A DNA stretch of 64,000 nucleotides from Thermocrinis sp. (lineage in GTDB: Bacteria > Aquificota > Aquificia > Aquificales > Aquificaceae), in NCBI GenBank assembly GCA_028276475.1, contig JAPYWH010000003.1, positions 22,304 to 86,303 on the forward strand, given 5' to 3'. Positions 32,883 through 42,221 of the stretch are shown here, piece by piece. The translations under genes and the position numbers were made by a program. Under the pieces are notes generated by a model. It was not told the DNA's origin and did not search any database. It was given only the letters and a program-made list of their open reading frames with translations. How positions within the stretch are numbered: position 1 is the stretch's first letter; each line of letters starts with the position of its first letter.

Positions 32883-33715
32883 TGGAACTACAGACCATGC
32901 CCCTGAAGGTTTTAGAGGGTAAGGAAAAACCTACGGGCTACATATCAGTTGCCAGCGGAAAGGGTGGTGTAGGAAAGACAATAATTACCATAAACATAGG
33001 AAGGATCCTTCACTCTAACGGCAAAAAGGTCCTGCTTATAGATGGAGACCTTGGACTGAGCAACATACATCTGATGCTTGGTATAACCCCACCTAAAAAT
33101 CTCTATCACTTCTTTACAGGAAGTGCGTCCCTTGAAGAAGTGGTTGTTCCCGTGGAGGAAGGTTTTGACTTTATCTCAAGCGGCAGTGGTATAAGGGAGT
33201 TAGTAAATATACCCTTTGGCAGGCTAAAGACTTTAATTCAAAGGCTTCAGGACTTTGCAGAAGGGCGCTACGATTGGGTCATCTTTGATACGCCACCTGG
33301 CATACACTCAGACACCGTAGCCATAGTTTCCTCCTCCCAAATACCCATACTGATCACAACTCCAGAGCCCACCGCTATAGCTGATGCCTACGGTTTTATA
33401 AAGGTGATGAACTCAGAAGAGGGTATGAAGGAGTTTTTCTTGATCGTCAACAAAGTATCCTCAGAGGAAGAGGGTAAAAAGGTATATGAAAACATAAGAC
33501 TTGTGTGTCAAAAATTCACAACTGCAGAACCAAAATACGCGGGTAGTGTAAAATACCATCCAAAGCTGATAAAGAACATAATAGGACAGAACCCTTTCAA
33601 CGACGAACTGATAGGAGAACTAACCAGAATATTAAACAGGCTTTCCTTGGTGCAAGCAAAGCCAAAGGAGGGCTTTTGGGAAAGACTTTTAGCAAAGCTA
33701 AAAAGAGGCGGTTAA
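32882..33715 (+). CDS. flhG: MinD-like ATPase FlhG (FleN)
   Basis: Deviant Walker A ATPase of 277 aa that limits flagellar number and stimulates FlhF. SVASGKGGVGKTIITINIGR contains the KGGVGKT box near residue 25, LIDGDLGLSNIHLML is A', and DWVIFDTPPGIHSDT is Walker B. An N-terminal segment ([17 protein letters not shown]) may be the FlhF-activating extension. The C terminus ends in an amphipathic basic helix (FWERLLAKLKRGG), probably the membrane-targeting sequence. It shares one base with the flhF stop. Confidence 0.94.
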   Translation: MELQTMPLKVLEGKEKPTGYISVASGKGGVGKTIITINIGRILHSNGKKVLLIDGDLGLSNIHLMLGITPPKNLYHFFTGSASLEEVVVPVEEGFDFISSGSGIRELVNIPFGRLKTLIQRLQDFAEGRYDWVIFDTPPGIHSDTVAIVSSSQIPILITTPEPTAIADAYGFIKVMNSEEGMKEFFLIVNKVSSEEEGKKVYENIRLVCQKFTTAEPKYAGSVKYHPKLIKNIIGQNPFNDELIGELTRILNRLSLVQAKPKEGFWERLLAKLKRGG

Positions 33716-33718
33716 AAT
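33713..33718 (+). promoter_or_regulatory. TAAAAT box before SPOUT methyltransferase gene
   Basis: TAAAAT overlaps the flhG stop codon and lies 7 nt before ATG 33726. There is no Shine-Dalgarno. It is the same arrangement as at several other genes here, suggesting an internal promoter with a leaderless start. Confidence 0.3.
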
Positions 33719-33725
33719 AAATTAA

Positions 33726-34298
33726 ATGCTCAATCACAATGTTTTCATTGCACTTCTACATTTTCCTGCCATGGATAGAGATGGAAAAACCATAATAACC
33801 TCCTTTACCACCATGGACCTGCACGATATAGCAAGACCAGCCAGAGCCTATGAAATAAACACCTTTTACATAGTCCAGCCGGTAGATGCCCAAAGGGCTG
33901 TGATAAAAAAACAGATAGAGTATTGGTCCTCTGAAGAGGGTATAAATACCAACCCAACGAGGGCAGAAACGGTTAGCCTTGTTCAGCTCGCTTACAACTT
34001 GGAGGAGGTTATAGAGGATATCCAAAACAGAAGGGGAAGAAAGCCAAAGCTTGTGGGCACAGACGCAAGAACCTATCCAAACACCGTAAGCTATGAGTTT
34101 TTAAAAAGGGAGATAGAAAAAAGACAGGAGGACTTTTTAATCCTTTTCGGCACAGGTTATGGCATTCCTCCAGACCTTATGAGGACCTTTGACTACATAC
34201 TGGAGCCCATCCACGGTGCAGGAGATTGGAACCACCTTTCGGTGAGAAACGCCTGCGCCATAATACTGGATAGACTTTTTAGTAAAAACAGGTGCTGA
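33726..34298 (+). CDS. SPOUT-family RNA methyltransferase (Methyltrn_RNA_4 type)
   Basis: Protein of 190 aa that I assign to the SPOUT class related to TrmD, known from Aquifex and other thermophiles (Pfam Methyltrn_RNA_4). It starts [20 protein letters not shown] and ends with a knot-like region, [20 protein letters not shown] and [20 protein letters not shown], matching the SAM-binding deep trefoil knot. The RNA target is unknown. It lies between flhG and mraY in the same direction. Confidence 0.8.
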   Translation: MLNHNVFIALLHFPAMDRDGKTIITSFTTMDLHDIARPARAYEINTFYIVQPVDAQRAVIKKQIEYWSSEEGINTNPTRAETVSLVQLAYNLEEVIEDIQNRRGRKPKLVGTDARTYPNTVSYEFLKREIEKRQEDFLILFGTGYGIPPDLMRTFDYILEPIHGAGDWNHLSVRNACAIILDRLFSKNRC

Positions 34299-34299
34299 C

Positions 34300-35379
34300 A
34301 TGCTATACCATCTATCCTTCTATCTAAAGGACTTCTTCTTTGGTTTTAATGTTTTCAAATACATAACTTTTCGGTCCTTTTTGGCTATAATGCTTGCCTT
34401 CTTTCTAACCCTACTGCTAACGCCCATTTTCCTAAAGAAGCTAAAAGCCCTTCAAAGACTCTTTAAGGGTTATGTGCGGGAATACACACCGGAGGGACAC
34501 ATAATCAAAAAACTGGTGCCCAACATGGGCGGATTGGTGATACTTATATCCGTCCTTCTGTCCTCCCTCCTTCTCATGCGGCTGGACCTTGCCTACTTTT
34601 GGGTGATCTCCCTTTGCATTCTTGGCTTTGGGCTCATAGGTCTTTGGGACGACTATACCAAGCTAAAGAACAAAAAGGGTATATCCGCAAGGGCTAAGTT
34701 CTCCGCCCAGGTGCTTGTGGCATCCTTAACAGCCTTTGCCCTCTATAAATTTACAGAGGTAGGCACAAAGCTTTACTTTCCTCTTTTTAAAAACCTTCAG
34801 ATAGATTTGGGGCTTTTTTATATACCCTTTGCGGTTTTGGTGATTGTAGCCACATCTAACGCGGTAAATCTTACCGATGGACTTGACGGGCTTGCGGTTG
34901 GACCTGTTATGACCACCGCCGCATCCTTGGGCATAATAGCCTACGCAGTAGGGCACGCAAACATTGCCAAGTATTTAAACATTCCCTATGTGCCCTATGC
35001 GGGAGACCTTGCAGTTATTTGCTTTGCCATAGTAGGTGCTGGACTTGGCTTTTTGTGGTTCAACGCTTATCCAGCCCAGCTATTTATGGGGGATGTGGGT
35101 GCCTTAGCCCTTGGCGCGGGACTTGGGGTAATAGCCCTCGTAGCAAAGGCGGAACTCATTCTGCCTATAGCGGGAGGGATCTTTGTTTTTGAAACCCTGA
35201 GCGTGATCCTTCAGGTGGCATACTTCAAACTTACAAAGGGAAAAAGACTCTTCAAAATGGCACCCTTCCACCACCATTTGGAGCTTTCGGGCATTCCAGA
35301 ACCCAAAATCGTAGTCAGACTCTGGATCGTCTCCATTCTGCTCAGCGTCTTGGCGGTGGCAACCCTAAAGCTGAGATAA
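34300..35379 (+). CDS. mraY: Phospho-N-acetylmuramoyl-pentapeptide transferase
   Basis: Makes lipid I for peptidoglycan at the membrane. The protein has 359 aa and about ten helices. Conserved loops are [20 protein letters not shown] (DDxxK), the catalytic [29 protein letters not shown] and [13 protein letters not shown], the family's HHH motif. Unlike most bacteria it lies outside a dcw cluster. The ATG follows the previous stop by a single base. It overlaps convergent aroK by 15 bp. Confidence 0.97.
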   Translation: MLYHLSFYLKDFFFGFNVFKYITFRSFLAIMLAFFLTLLLTPIFLKKLKALQRLFKGYVREYTPEGHIIKKLVPNMGGLVILISVLLSSLLLMRLDLAYFWVISLCILGFGLIGLWDDYTKLKNKKGISARAKFSAQVLVASLTAFALYKFTEVGTKLYFPLFKNLQIDLGLFYIPFAVLVIVATSNAVNLTDGLDGLAVGPVMTTAASLGIIAYAVGHANIAKYLNIPYVPYAGDLAVICFAIVGAGLGFLWFNAYPAQLFMGDVGALALGAGLGVIALVAKAELILPIAGGIFVFETLSVILQVAYFKLTKGKRLFKMAPFHHHLELSGIPEPKIVVRLWIVSILLSVLAVATLKLR

Positions 35380-35859
35380 AAGCCCTTCTACCAAAGCATC
35401 GGGCGGTTTGTCTGCTTTTAGTCTGATATGTGCCAGCCTATAAACCTTTTCCCTCTCCTCCATTAAGACCCTTAGGTAATCCAACCCTCTCTTCAAAAGA
35501 GGTCTACCCTCTTGGTGGGCACACCTTTGCAAAAAGGTTTCAAAGTCTAAATCCAGCCATACCACCAAGCCCGCAGACTTCATTTTTTCCATAGCGGTAG
35601 GGTTCGCGCCAAGTCCTCCTCCCGTGCTGACCACAATCCTTTCTTTTTCCAAAAACTCCTCCAACACACTCCTCTCAATGCTTCTGAAGTACTCTTCTCC
35701 TTTGCTTTTAAATATCTCTTCTATGCTTTTGCCCTCCCTCTCCTCTATAACTTGGTCTATGTCCCAAAAGGTGTAGCCAAGCTTGTCCGCCAATAGCTTT
35801 CCCACTGTGCTTTTTCCACTGCACATAAAACCTACTAAAAAAATACGGACAAGTCTCAT
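35365..35859 (-). CDS. aroK: Shikimate kinase
   Basis: Fifth enzyme of the common aromatic pathway, 164 aa. The P-loop [14 protein letters not shown], the Asp in [16 protein letters not shown] that contacts shikimate, the Arg in [22 protein letters not shown] and the LID region (RPLLKRG) are all in order. Chorismate made by this route feeds PabB encoded 7 kb upstream. It overlaps the ispA stop by 4 nt. Confidence 0.95.
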   Translation of the reverse strand: MRLVRIFLVGFMCSGKSTVGKLLADKLGYTFWDIDQVIEEREGKSIEEIFKSKGEEYFRSIERSVLEEFLEKERIVVSTGGGLGANPTAMEKMKSAGLVVWLDLDFETFLQRCAHQEGRPLLKRGLDYLRVLMEEREKVYRLAHIRLKADKPPDALVEGLLSQL

Positions 35860-36653
35860 AGAAAGCTGTCTAAAATGGCTTGCATCTGTGTAGTGAGCAA
35901 GCCCAAAGTTTGAAGTTGAAATGCCACCTCTTGCCCTTTTGCTTCTATCAGGTCCTTTAATCCTTCACCAAACTTTTGATAAAAGCCGTCTTTGTCCTTG
36001 TAGTCATCGCACATCTGAAAGAGAAGCCCAAAGTTCATACCTACTCTTTCCAAATCATTGACAAGCTCATCCCTCTTTGCGACCAGACCTCCCAACATAA
36101 AACAGGCGGAAAAAAGCTCTGCGGTCTTTTTAAGGCTTATATGTTCAAGTTCTCCCAATTTTCTAACATCCATCACCTGCCCACCCACCATACCCTCGGC
36201 ACCCGCCTTTTTGCTAAGAAGCTTTATCATCAAAAGGAGCCTGTCTGCCTCTAAGGTTCTAAAGTTATCTTTATCAGAGAGCACCTCAAAGGCTAAGGTT
36301 AGCAGGGCATCCCCCGCAAGAAGCGCCAAATCCTCTCCAAAGACCACATGGCATGTGGGCTTTCCTCTTCTGTATTGGTCGTTGTCCAAAGGGGGCAGGT
36401 CGTCGTGTATCAGGGAGTAGTTATGAATAAATTCAACAGAACAGCCAACGGTTATAGCATCCTCAAGGTCTCCGCCAAGGGCTACAGCCACCGCACACAC
36501 GATCAATGGTCTTAGTCTTTTACCTCCCTGAAGGGGATAATATGCCATAGCGGACTGTAAAATTGGCGGTTCAATGCCCTCAAGAAACTCCTGTAGCCTT
36601 CTCTCTAACCTCTGCTTCCAGTTTATCAGCAGATTTTCACCGATCAAGTTCAA
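35856..36653 (-). CDS. ispA: Short-chain polyprenyl diphosphate synthase (IspA type)
   Basis: Trans-prenyltransferase of 265 aa making FPP or GGPP. It has GGKRLRPLIVCAVAVALGG, the first Asp-rich motif DDLPPLDND (LIHDDLPPLDND, a DDxxxxD FARM as in IspA) and the second motif LLFQMCDDYKDKD. The frame has no ATG upstream of the catalytic core; the track uses TTG 36653, and a second TTG lies two codons on. The start overlaps the end of the tnpB relic, so insertion of that element may have replaced the original start or promoter. Confidence 0.92.
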   Translation of the reverse strand: MNLIGENLLINWKQRLERRLQEFLEGIEPPILQSAMAYYPLQGGKRLRPLIVCAVAVALGGDLEDAITVGCSVEFIHNYSLIHDDLPPLDNDQYRRGKPTCHVVFGEDLALLAGDALLTLAFEVLSDKDNFRTLEADRLLLMIKLLSKKAGAEGMVGGQVMDVRKLGELEHISLKKTAELFSACFMLGGLVAKRDELVNDLERVGMNFGLLFQMCDDYKDKDGFYQKFGEGLKDLIEAKGQEVAFQLQTLGLLTTQMQAILDSFL

Positions 36654-37087
36654 TTATTTAGCTCCCTGCCCCTGCAAGACCTACAGGAGCTAACATGTTC
36701 CTGTCTCCTATCCAACACCCCTTCCACCAGCATGGGCTTCGGAAGAGATAGACCCCTTGATGGAGTTCTGCAAAGGATAGGGAAGGGGACGTCTGCCCTT
36801 CCCCTCTCAGGATTCTCTCCATCGGTTCCTTTATCTGTGGGATATTGCCTGTTCTTTCTGGTGGCAGAGTTTATATTCCAAGCGGGTAAGGAGTTAAATT
36901 TTTCTTGGGTCAGCTTGTATATTTCGTTATCGGTTTTTCCCTCTTTCAGCCTGTTGTGTATGAAGTGTATGATTGAGGACCGAGGACGCATTAGCTTTAT
37001 AACTTTTTCCCTCTCTTCCTTTCTTTCAAAGATTAGCTTAAAGCTTAGGGTGATGGGTAATGGCATGATATGATTATACAATAACAA
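36650..37087 (-). pseudogene. IS605-type OrfB/TnpB relic, internally deleted
   Basis: The first 65 residues or so from ATG 37069 (LPITLSFKLIFERKEEREKV, then SSIIHFIHNRLKEG and LTQEKF) look like the N terminus of IS200/IS605-family OrfB/TnpB proteins. The reading frame then continues for about 80 residues without any recognisable domain. The RuvC-like catalytic core and zinc finger (normally several hundred residues) are missing, so an internal deletion is inferred. The last 45 bp form a hairpin like an IS605 right end. No TnpA gene is present. The 36654-37172 interval holds this relic and the dnaN promoter only. The call rests on my recollection of the family pattern. Confidence 0.55.
36658..36693 (-). 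repeat. Hairpin at the end of the tnpB relic (right-end-like)
   Basis: TTAGCTCC (36658-36665) and GGAGCTAA (36686-36693) are perfect complements, with an inner CCTG/CAGG pair (36670-36673 and 36684-36687). Subterminal hairpins at the 3' end of tnpB are typical of IS200/IS605 elements, where they serve TnpA recognition and the 3' part of the guide RNA. The ispA start lies just beyond. Confidence 0.5.
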
Positions 37088-37158
37088 TCTCTTACGGGTT
37101 ATAAGTGCAAAGCGTTAGGCTTGTGGAGGGATAGAAGGCTACTTATTGGAAACAATGT

Positions 37159-37164
37159 TATAAT
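37159..37164 (+). promoter_or_regulatory. -10 element of dnaN
   Basis: A perfect TATAAT lies 8 nt before the dnaN ATG. No consensus -35 is evident 16-18 nt upstream, and no Shine-Dalgarno fits between, so a leaderless transcript is likely. Confidence 0.5.
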
Positions 37165-37172
37165 CTATTGCC

Positions 37173-38267
37173 ATGCGTCTGTTTGTGGATAGGGTGGAGC
37201 TGGAGGATGTGCTTACAAAGGCAAAATCTGCTACAGAAAAGAAGTCAGCCCTTCCTGTTCTAAACAACTTTAAGCTGTTAGCAACAGAAGATCGGCTGAT
37301 CATTTACGCCACAGACCTGGAAAACTTCTTGGTTTTGAACCTGCCCGCAAGGGTGGAGGTGCCCGGAGAGACCTCCGTCAACGCAGACAAGCTAACATCC
37401 ATAGTTAAGAGCTTGTCCTCCGCCGAGATATATATGGAGCTGGAAGAGGATAAACTGATTATCAAAGGAGGAAAGAGCCAGTTTAAGCTGGTTTGTGGGG
37501 ACCCTTCCGAATTTCCCGAATTTCCTGAGGTGGTTTGCAAGGATGCTATTCCAAGCGGGTTGCTTTCAAAGGGTATATCCAAGGTAGAGTATGCAATCTC
37601 CAAAGAGGACACAAGGTATGCCCTTCAGGGCATGTATGTGGGAAGCAAAGAGGGAAGGCTTCACTTTGTGGGTTCTGATGGACACAGGCTTGCCCTCTAT
37701 ATGCCCGAGGGTGTTTCCTTTGAGGAGGAGCTTTTGCTCTCTCGTAAGAGCCTAAAGGTCTTAGAAAGGCTTTTAAAGGACACTATAGGTTCTGTGGAAG
37801 TGGGGAAGGACGAGAACTTTGCCCATGTGAAGGGAGAAAATTGGTCCCTCTCTGTTAGGCTTTTGGAGGGAGAGTATCCTGACTACATGGCAGTTATTCC
37901 TACCGACTACAGGTTAAACGTGCTACTTGATAGGGCTGAGTTTGAGAGTGCTCTAAAAAGACTCTCTGCAATAGCATCTGCCAGCGCCTTTCCCGTGAAG
38001 CTCTCATTCTCCTCTGAGGTCATCTTGATGGAAATCTCAGAGCCCGAGTTTGGTGAGGGCAGTGATGAGGTTCAAATTGAGAGCCTTTCCGCTGTTGAGC
38101 CTATGGACATAGGTTTTAACGGAAAGTATCTTTTAGAAGCCCTTGGAGGGTTTGATTCAGACAGGGTGTATCTAAAGGCAATAGACGCAGACAGCCCTGT
38201 GATCCTTGAGAGCGCAAACTTGGAAAAGGATCCCTATCTTTGTGTAATCATGCCAATGAGGCTTTAA
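37173..38267 (+). CDS. dnaN: DNA polymerase III sliding clamp, beta subunit
   Basis: Processivity clamp of 364 aa, the normal length. It starts MRLFVDRVELEDVLTKAKSA, contains LPVLNNFKLLATEDRLIIYA, the second-domain FVGSDGHRLALY and the C-terminal hydrophobic-pocket sequence with VIMPMRL. Three similar domains of about 120 residues form the ring. It is a single-gene unit with no dnaA or recF neighbour, so no origin is suggested here. The 3' end overlaps convergent gcvPB by 20 bp. Confidence 0.97.
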   Translation: MRLFVDRVELEDVLTKAKSATEKKSALPVLNNFKLLATEDRLIIYATDLENFLVLNLPARVEVPGETSVNADKLTSIVKSLSSAEIYMELEEDKLIIKGGKSQFKLVCGDPSEFPEFPEVVCKDAIPSGLLSKGISKVEYAISKEDTRYALQGMYVGSKEGRLHFVGSDGHRLALYMPEGVSFEEELLLSRKSLKVLERLLKDTIGSVEVGKDENFAHVKGENWSLSVRLLEGEYPDYMAVIPTDYRLNVLLDRAEFESALKRLSAIASASAFPVKLSFSSEVILMEISEPEFGEGSDEVQIESLSAVEPMDIGFNGKYLLEALGGFDSDRVYLKAIDADSPVILESANLEKDPYLCVIMPMRL

Positions 38268-39669
38268 GGATCGGCTTTCTGTTGGCTTCTGCTTCCTTTA
38301 TTCTTCTGACCGGTGTCCTTTTTGGGCTGGTTTTTACCTCCTCCGGGTCCTGCTGGAGTATTTCCTTTATAGCGCTGGCAAAAGCCCTTAAGGTTCTTGG
38401 GCTCTCTGTTTCTGTGGGTTCAATCAGGAGTGCATCCTTGACCACGAGGGGGAAGTAGACGGTAGGTGCGTAAAAGCCTTTGTCCAAAAGGGCTTTAGCT
38501 AAGTCTGTGGGGCTTATGCCTGTTTTTTGCATAGAGAAGACAACTTCGTGCATTTTGGGTGAGCTTGGGTATGGGTCCCACAAAACATCCTTAAGAAGGC
38601 TGTATAAATACCTTGCGTTCAAAACTGCATGCTTTGATACTTTGTCTATATCCTTGCCGTAGGACAGGATGTATGCCAGAGCCCTAAGCATCACACCCAC
38701 ATGTCCGTAAAAGGTAAGCATCTTACCCACGCTTTTGGGAATGTCCCAATTGAGGTAATATCTTTGACCGTCAAACTCCACCTGTGGCACAGGTAGGTAG
38801 GGCTTTAACCTTTCTGAAACTCCCACGGGACCAGCACCCGGACCACCCCCTCCGTGGGGTGTGGAGAAGGTTTTATGGAGGTTAAAGTGCATAACATCCA
38901 CCCCCCAAGTAGCTGGCTTTGCCATACCGACTAAGGCGTTGAAGTTGGCACCGTCCATGTAAAGGAGCGCATCCCTTTGATGTAGGGCATCCGCAAGCCT
39001 TTTGACCTTTCTCTCAAATATGCCCAGGGTGTTTGGATTTGTTAGCATAAGCCCTGCGGTTCTGTGGTCAAGCTTTTTTATAAAGTCCTCCCAGTCTAAC
39101 TCTCCGTTTGAGTCGCTTTTTACACTTGCCACCTCCAAACCGCATATGCTGGCAGAAGCTGGGTTTGTGCCATGGGCAGAGTCTGGCACCAATATTCTGT
39201 TTTTGTGGGTATTTCCTCTGTCTCGGTGATAGGCGGTTATGAGCAGTAAGCCAAGGAGCTCCCCCTGTGCACCGGCGGCGGGCTGAAGGCAAACCTCCGC
39301 AAAACCGCTAAGTTCTTTTAAAAGCTCCTTGAGTTCATACATAAGCTTGAGGGTGCCTTGGACACAATCCTCTGGAGCAAAGGGATGCACCTGTGTGAAG
39401 GCTTCTATCCTAGCCAGTTCTTCGTTGATCTTGGGGTTGTATTTCATGGTGCAGGAGCCAAGGGGCACCATGGTGGTATCTATGGCGTAATTTCTCTGGG
39501 AGAGCTTTGTGTAGTGTCGTATCAGGTCAAGCTCCGAGACCTCTGGAAAGTTAAGATTTTCCCTATAGTATTCACCGAGGTATTTGGCTGAATCTACCGT
39601 CGGCACATCCAACTTGGGTAGCCTGTACCCTTTCCTTCCTTTCTCAGAAAGTTCAAATATCAACCCCAC
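38248..39669 (-). CDS. gcvPB: Glycine dehydrogenase (decarboxylating) subunit 2
   Basis: P-protein beta subunit of the glycine cleavage system, 473 aa. TTMVPLGSCTMKYNP opens the conserved part, QPAAGAQGELLGLL follows, DSAHGTNPASA binds the cofactor phosphate and NLHKTFSTPHGGGGPGAG contains the PLP-binding Lys near residue 270. A separate subunit 1 (gcvPA) and the H and T proteins must be elsewhere. In Aquificales glycine cleavage may also run in the reductive direction, but that is not shown here. A Cys-rich lipoprotein gene lies upstream with 4 nt between. Confidence 0.96.
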   Translation of the reverse strand: MGLIFELSEKGRKGYRLPKLDVPTVDSAKYLGEYYRENLNFPEVSELDLIRHYTKLSQRNYAIDTTMVPLGSCTMKYNPKINEELARIEAFTQVHPFAPEDCVQGTLKLMYELKELLKELSGFAEVCLQPAAGAQGELLGLLLITAYHRDRGNTHKNRILVPDSAHGTNPASASICGLEVASVKSDSNGELDWEDFIKKLDHRTAGLMLTNPNTLGIFERKVKRLADALHQRDALLYMDGANFNALVGMAKPATWGVDVMHFNLHKTFSTPHGGGGPGAGPVGVSERLKPYLPVPQVEFDGQRYYLNWDIPKSVGKMLTFYGHVGVMLRALAYILSYGKDIDKVSKHAVLNARYLYSLLKDVLWDPYPSSPKMHEVVFSMQKTGISPTDLAKALLDKGFYAPTVYFPLVVKDALLIEPTETESPRTLRAFASAIKEILQQDPEEVKTSPKRTPVRRIKEAEANRKPILKASLA

Positions 39670-39673
39670 CTTT

Positions 39674-40027
39674 CTACCTCTTTTGCGGTTCTTCCAGAGT
39701 TCGTGGCGATCTCTCCGTTAAAGGCTTACAGCTCACTGTGTTTATTATGAAGGTCTCTCCAGATGTCGTGTAGCATCCGTAGGCGTTGTATGGCACACAT
39801 TCATCAGTTTCCGCCACCACAAGCCTATTCCTCTGGGGTTCAAAGGTTATCCTGCACCTTCCACACACCTGAGGTCTAAGGCTCTCCTTCTTTAGCAAGC
39901 TCTCGCAGTTTTCTACGTTTTCTATAATCGTAGTGCGCAGGCTGTATTTATAAAGCCCTTCTTCGCCCGTTCTCACCGTTCCACAGGAGGCAGAAAGTAT
40001 TAACAAAGCTAAGGGTAGCTTCTTCAT
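39674..40027 (-). CDS. Putative Cys-rich lipoprotein, uncharacterised
   Basis: Protein of 117 aa that I do not recognise. The signal peptide ends in a lipobox (LLILSASC), so it should be lipid-anchored. The mature part has seven further Cys (NCESLL, VCGRCRI, ECVPYNAYGC, VSCKPL), enough for several disulfides or a metal site; VCGRC is a CxxC pair. It lies directly upstream of gcvPB and divergent from tyrS. No function is proposed. Confidence 0.72.
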   Translation of the reverse strand: MKKLPLALLILSASCGTVRTGEEGLYKYSLRTTIIENVENCESLLKKESLRPQVCGRCRITFEPQRNRLVVAETDECVPYNAYGCYTTSGETFIINTVSCKPLTERSPRTLEEPQKR

Positions 40028-40054
40028 GGCTATAAAAGTTTAACAGAAAAGCGT

Positions 40055-40064
40055 TTAAAATTTT
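40055..40064 (+). promoter_or_regulatory. TTAAAATTTT box before tyrS
   Basis: TTAAAATTTT, then ACGC, then ATG. TAAAAT ends 7 nt before the start codon. It is the same decamer as before flhA and the phosphohexomutase. No Shine-Dalgarno is seen. Confidence 0.42.
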
Positions 40065-40068
40065 ACGC

Positions 40069-41253
40069 ATGCTCTCTCCCGAAGAACAGTTGGGCATTAT
40101 AAAAAGAGGTGTTGTTGAGATCATTGAAGAAGAAGAGCTTTTGAGAAAGCTGAAGGAGGGAAGACCCCTGAGGGTAAAGGCGGGCTTTGACCCAACCGCA
40201 CCGGACCTGCATCTTGGTCATACGGTTCTGCTTCAAAAACTAAGGCAGTTCCAACAGCTTGGACACGAGGTCTATTTTGTGATCGGAGACTTTACCGCCA
40301 TGATAGGGGACCCAACGGGCAGGAGCGAAACCAGACCTCCCCTCTCAAGGGAGGAGGTGTTGGAAAACGCCAAAACTTACGAGCATCAGGTTTTCAAAAT
40401 CCTTGACCCAGAAAAAACTAACATAGTTTTCAACAGCACCTGGCTTTCTGGGCTTGGAACCGAGGGGATAATAAAGCTGGCAGGAAAATACACAGTGGCA
40501 AGGATGTTAGAAAGGGATGACTTTTCAAAGCGTTTTAAAGAAGGCGTCCCTATATACATCCATGAGTTTATATATCCCCTACTGCAGGGCTATGACTCAG
40601 TTTTTTTAAAGGCTGACGTGGAGCTCGGCGGCACAGACCAAAAGTTTAACCTTCTGGTGGGAAGGGACCTGCAGAGGGCTTTCGGACAGGAACCGCAAGT
40701 TTGCATAACCCTGCCACTGCTTGTAGGCTTAGACGGCGTAAGAAAAATGTCCAAATCTTATCAAAACTACGTAGCCATACAGGAAGAGCCAGAAAGTATG
40801 TTTGGCAAGATCATGTCCATCTCAGACGACCTTATGTGGGACTACTACACCCTTTTAACCGACTACACAGAGGAGGAGATAGAGAACTTTAAGAAAAACT
40901 TGCACCCAATGGATGCCAAAAAGAAGCTTGCCCACTTTATAGTAGAGCGTTTCCATGGCAAAGAGCAGGCGGACAAGGCTTTAGAGTTCTTTGTTAAAAC
41001 CTTCTCCGAGAGAGAATTCCCTGAGGATGCCCCCATCATAGAGGTTCCTCATGGTCTTAAAAGGAGGGCTTACGAGCTTTTGTTTGAGCTTGGTATAGAG
41101 AGCTCCAAAAACTCCGCCCGAAGGGTGGTGGAAGGAGGAGGCTTAAGGATAAATGGCACAAAGGTGGAGGATCCAAACCAAGAGATAGAGATAAAAGGTG
41201 AGCTTCGCCTTCAGCTGGGTAAAAAGAGATTTTACAGGGTGGTGCCCAAATGA
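40069..41253 (+). CDS. tyrS: Tyrosyl-tRNA synthetase
   Basis: Class I aminoacyl-tRNA synthetase of 394 aa. The HIGH motif is [11 protein letters not shown] ([14 protein letters not shown]), the KMSKS loop is [13 protein letters not shown] near 225, and [18 protein letters not shown] is the TyrZ-type active-site loop. The C terminus carries an S4 RNA-binding domain ([20 protein letters not shown]). It overlaps lpxD by 4 nt and starts a tyrS-lpxD-MBL-GT2 operon. Confidence 0.97.
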   Translation: MLSPEEQLGIIKRGVVEIIEEEELLRKLKEGRPLRVKAGFDPTAPDLHLGHTVLLQKLRQFQQLGHEVYFVIGDFTAMIGDPTGRSETRPPLSREEVLENAKTYEHQVFKILDPEKTNIVFNSTWLSGLGTEGIIKLAGKYTVARMLERDDFSKRFKEGVPIYIHEFIYPLLQGYDSVFLKADVELGGTDQKFNLLVGRDLQRAFGQEPQVCITLPLLVGLDGVRKMSKSYQNYVAIQEEPESMFGKIMSISDDLMWDYYTLLTDYTEEEIENFKKNLHPMDAKKKLAHFIVERFHGKEQADKALEFFVKTFSEREFPEDAPIIEVPHGLKRRAYELLFELGIESSKNSARRVVEGGGLRINGTKVEDPNQEIEIKGELRLQLGKKRFYRVVPK

Positions 41254-42221
41254 GGTTTAACTCTAAGGATATTGCAGACTTGGTGGATGGTTTGCTTTTT
41301 GGTGAAAACTTAGAACTTGTAGGCGTGTCTTCTCTGGAGGACCCAAAGGAGAGAACTTTGATCTTTTGTCCTTCTGATAAGGATGCAGAGAGGGTAAAGG
41401 ATGTAAAAGACGCCACCTTGGTGGTTCCAAAGCCAGTGGAACATCCAAGCTACATACTGGTAAAAGACACAAAGCTCGCCTTGGCTACTGTTCTGGAAAA
41501 GCTATATCCGGAGGAGCATCCCACGGGCATCTCCGAAAAAGCCCACGTGGAAAGCTCGGCGGTGTTGGGAGAGGATGTTTATGTGGGACCCTTTGCCTAC
41601 ATTGGAAAAAATGTGGTCCTTGAGAGAGGTGTAAAGGTTTATCCTTTCAGCTACATTGGAGACCACTCCTTTGTGGGAGAAAATACGGTTATCTTCAGCG
41701 GAGTTCATATTTACCCAAGGACCGTCATAGGAAAGAATGTGCGCATCCACAGCGGGGCGGTCATAGGGGCAGATGGCTTTGGCTATCACATAACCAAGGA
41801 GGGCATAATCAAGCTAAACCATATTGGCAATGTGGTCATTGAGGACAATGTGGAAATAGGTGCAAACACTACCATAGATAGGGCTATGCTTGACAGCACC
41901 ATTGTGGGAAAGGAAACCAAGATAGATAACCTTGTGATGGTTGCCCACAACTGTAGATTGGGAGAGAGAAACCTAATAGTAAGTCAGGTTGGGCTCTCGG
42001 GAAGTGTAAAAACTGGCAGAAATGTCATTCTTGCGGGGCAGGTGGGTGTGGCAGACCATGTAAACATAGGCGACAATGTGCAGGTTGCCGCAAAGTCCGG
42101 GGTATCAAAGGATTTGGAACCCAACAAGATTTACGGAGCAGGCCTGCCTGCTATGGAGTGGAGCAAGTGGAAAAGGATCTACGTTTATCTTTTAAAGCTT
42201 CCGGAGCTCTTTAAGAAATGA
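41250..42221 (+). CDS. lpxD: UDP-3-O-acyl-glucosamine N-acyltransferase
   Basis: Third enzyme of lipid A synthesis, 323 aa. An N-terminal uridine-binding domain is followed by a left-handed beta helix of hexapeptide repeats ([20 protein letters not shown] and following). The catalytic [11 protein letters not shown] and the conserved [21 protein letters not shown] are present, and a short C-terminal helix ends in [10 protein letters not shown]. Its presence, with waaA, kdsD and waaF in this window, shows the organism makes LPS. It overlaps both neighbours by 4 nt. Confidence 0.95.
   Translation: MRFNSKDIADLVDGLLFGENLELVGVSSLEDPKERTLIFCPSDKDAERVKDVKDATLVVPKPVEHPSYILVKDTKLALATVLEKLYPEEHPTGISEKAHVESSAVLGEDVYVGPFAYIGKNVVLERGVKVYPFSYIGDHSFVGENTVIFSGVHIYPRTVIGKNVRIHSGAVIGADGFGYHITKEGIIKLNHIGNVVIEDNVEIGANTTIDRAMLDSTIVGKETKIDNLVMVAHNCRLGERNLIVSQVGLSGSVKTGRNVILAGQVGVADHVNIGDNVQVAAKSGVSKDLEPNKIYGAGLPAMEWSKWKRIYVYLLKLPELFKK

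Noticed and set aside
37080-37158. Possible small RNA or left end of the IS605 relic between the relic and dnaN
   Set aside because: AT-rich with promoter-like pieces, but no hairpin matching the right end and no conserved motif that I can identify.
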